Part shown: positions 14,709-15,728 of the stretch, in pieces
How the letters are laid out: the number at the start of each line of letters is the position of its first letter
Numbering within the stretch: position 1 is the stretch's first letter
Assembly (NCBI GenBank): GCA_902773265.1
Contig: CACYDZ010000143.1
Span: 1-15,728 of the forward strand
DNA from: an uncultured Ruminococcus sp.
GTDB lineage: Bacteria > Bacillota > Clostridia > Oscillospirales > Acutalibacteraceae
Reading direction: 5' to 3'
Length of the DNA stretch: 15,728 nucleotides
The notes under the pieces: model-generated
Databases searched by the model: none
What the model was told of the DNA's origin: nothing
Seen by the model: only the letters and a program-made list of their open reading frames with translations
Position numbers and translations under genes: made by a program

Positions 14709-14717
14709 CCGTTTTTC
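14693..14717 (+). terminator. Hairpin spanning the dnaG stop codon
   Basis: A perfect 10-bp stem, gaaaaacggt / accgtttttc, with loop gtata, covers the last codons and the TAA (14706-14708) of dnaG. The right arm ends in five T then C, giving an intrinsic-terminator look. Because rpoD follows closely and no promoter is obvious in the gap, it may be a partial terminator that lowers read-through or an RNA-processing site. Confidence 0.5.
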
Positions 14718-14796
14718 ATAAATCGTGGAAAAAGGAAAATTTTGTCTGATATTCCTGTTAGACAAGCGTGATGAGGAAACAGAAAGGATTGAAATT

Positions 14797-15728
14797 ATGG
14801 CGACAACAAAACCTGACAAGAAAATTATTGTCAAAGAAATTCTGGAAAAAGGAAAGACAAAAGGAAAGCTAACAACGAAGGAAATTTTTGACATTATAGG
14901 GGAAATTGATTTTGAACCTGAGCAACTGGAAAATATGTATGAACAACTGGAAAAAGAAGGAATAGAGATTGTCGAAGATTTAGTAGACGATATGCAGGAC
15001 ATTTCTGACCTTGATATCAGCAAACTGGAAAAAGAGGTGCGTGAACAGAGTGATGGTATAGATGTTTCTGTTCCTGACAACATCGCCATAGATGACCCTG
15101 TAAAAGTCTATCTGAAAGAAATCGGCAGAGTGCCGTTGTTATCCTCTCAGGAAGAAATTGAATTTGCGATAAGAATTCAGCACGGTGATGTCGCAGCCAG
15201 AAAACGCCTTTCCGAAGCTAATCTGCGTTTGGTTGTCAGCATTGCCAAACGCTATCTGGGAAGAGGTATGCACTTTCTGGATTTGATTCAGGAAGGCAAT
15301 CTTGGACTTATCAAAGCCGTTGAAAAATTTGACCATACCAAAGGTTTTAAATTTTCCACTTATGCTACATGGTGGATTCGTCAGGCTATCACCCGTGCCA
15401 TTGCTGACCAGGCAAGAACTATCCGTATTCCCGTGCATATGGTGGAAACTATCAACAAAGTCAAAAAAGTTTCCAGTCAGCTCTTACACACCAATGGTCA
15501 TGAACCGACAGCCGAAGAAATTGCTGACGAAATTGATATGCCTGTGGATAAAGTCCGTGAAATTATGCGTGTGGCACAGGAACCTGTTTCTTTGGAAACG
15601 CCCATCGGTGAAGAAGAGGACAGTCATCTGGGCGATTTTATTTCAGATGATGATACTCCTGCACCTGCTGATGTTGCCTCACATACCCTGCTGAAAGAAC
15701 AACTCAGCGATGTGCTGGATACACTCAC
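14797..15728 (+). CDS. rpoD: Major RNA polymerase sigma factor (sigma-70/SigA), 3' end beyond the window
   Basis: An ATG at 14797 opens a frame that stays open to the window edge, giving 310 codons. AAAGGA at about 14783-14788 lies 8 nt before the ATG. The protein has a short acidic region 1.1 (about 1-95), region 1.2 [17 protein letters not shown] (99-115), and region 2 [14 protein letters not shown] (140-153) with [18 protein letters not shown] (162-179). The -10 recognition stretch is [15 protein letters not shown] (185-199), followed by [10 protein letters not shown] (206-215). Region 3 ends near [10 protein letters not shown], and region 4 has just begun at [13 protein letters not shown]. 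The short N-terminus without the large non-conserved insert is typical of Firmicutes SigA and not of E. coli RpoD. It directs housekeeping transcription, and its TTGACA/TATAAT preference fits the promoters seen here. The missing end comes only from the window boundary. Confidence 0.96.
   Translation, partial: MATTKPDKKIIVKEILEKGKTKGKLTTKEIFDIIGEIDFEPEQLENMYEQLEKEGIEIVEDLVDDMQDISDLDISKLEKEVREQSDGIDVSVPDNIAIDDPVKVYLKEIGRVPLLSSQEEIEFAIRIQHGDVAARKRLSEANLRLVVSIAKRYLGRGMHFLDLIQEGNLGLIKAVEKFDHTKGFKFSTYATWWIRQAITRAIADQARTIRIPVHMVETINKVKKVSSQLLHTNGHEPTAEEIADEIDMPVDKVREIMRVAQEPVSLETPIGEEEDSHLGDFISDDDTPAPADVASHTLLKEQLSDVLDTL

Overview
This window looks like chromosome of a low-GC Gram-positive anaerobe in class Clostridia, probably a Ruminococcus-like Oscillospiraceae member. 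The reasons are the strong Shine-Dalgarno sites, the walJ-rlmH pair, the dnaG-rpoD operon, an oxygen-sensitive group B-type [FeFe] hydrogenase, and intergenic repeats with GGGCTTTGCCC-type hairpins. The genus is inferred from overall style and was not tested by any search.

Layout. From position 1 to about 12100 every gene is on the minus strand; from 12954 to the end the genes are on the plus strand. In order of transcription on the minus strand: the [FeFe] hydrogenase (12100-10652); cstA (10373-8925); a comM/yifB-type AAA+ ATPase (8812-7283); murA (6914-5628, TTG start); walJ-rlmH (5547-4260); and a tight cluster metA - cytosine-5 methyltransferase - Eco47II-type restriction endonuclease - proA (4000-5). 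On the plus strand, dnaG (12954-14708) is followed by the major sigma factor rpoD (14797 onward, cut by the window edge after 310 codons). Clear sigma-A type promoters precede metA, murA, cstA and the hydrogenase gene.

How the genes relate. Most are housekeeping: peptidoglycan precursor synthesis (murA), ribosome modification (rlmH), replication and transcription (dnaG, rpoD), methionine and proline synthesis (metA, proA), peptide or pyruvate uptake (cstA) and hydrogen metabolism. The accessory part is a type II restriction-modification pair placed between metA and proA with almost no spacing, so it appears to be expressed from the metA promoter. The endonuclease gene is visibly more AT-rich where sampled.

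The least explained part is intergenic. A repeat of about 140 bp with four successive hairpins occurs three times (4079-4220, 10474-10615, and inverted at 12231-12366), with shorter or decayed copies near 12843-12893 and 8857-8889. Base changes between copies preserve pairing in three of the four stems, and each full copy ends 14-37 bp from the -35 box of a predicted promoter. The 853-bp gap between the divergent hydrogenase and dnaG genes also holds the decayed C-terminal end of a methyltransferase-like gene and a cluster of TGACA half-sites, with a duplicated operator-like block upstream of dnaG. I saw no CRISPR array, tRNA, rRNA or intact insertion sequence.
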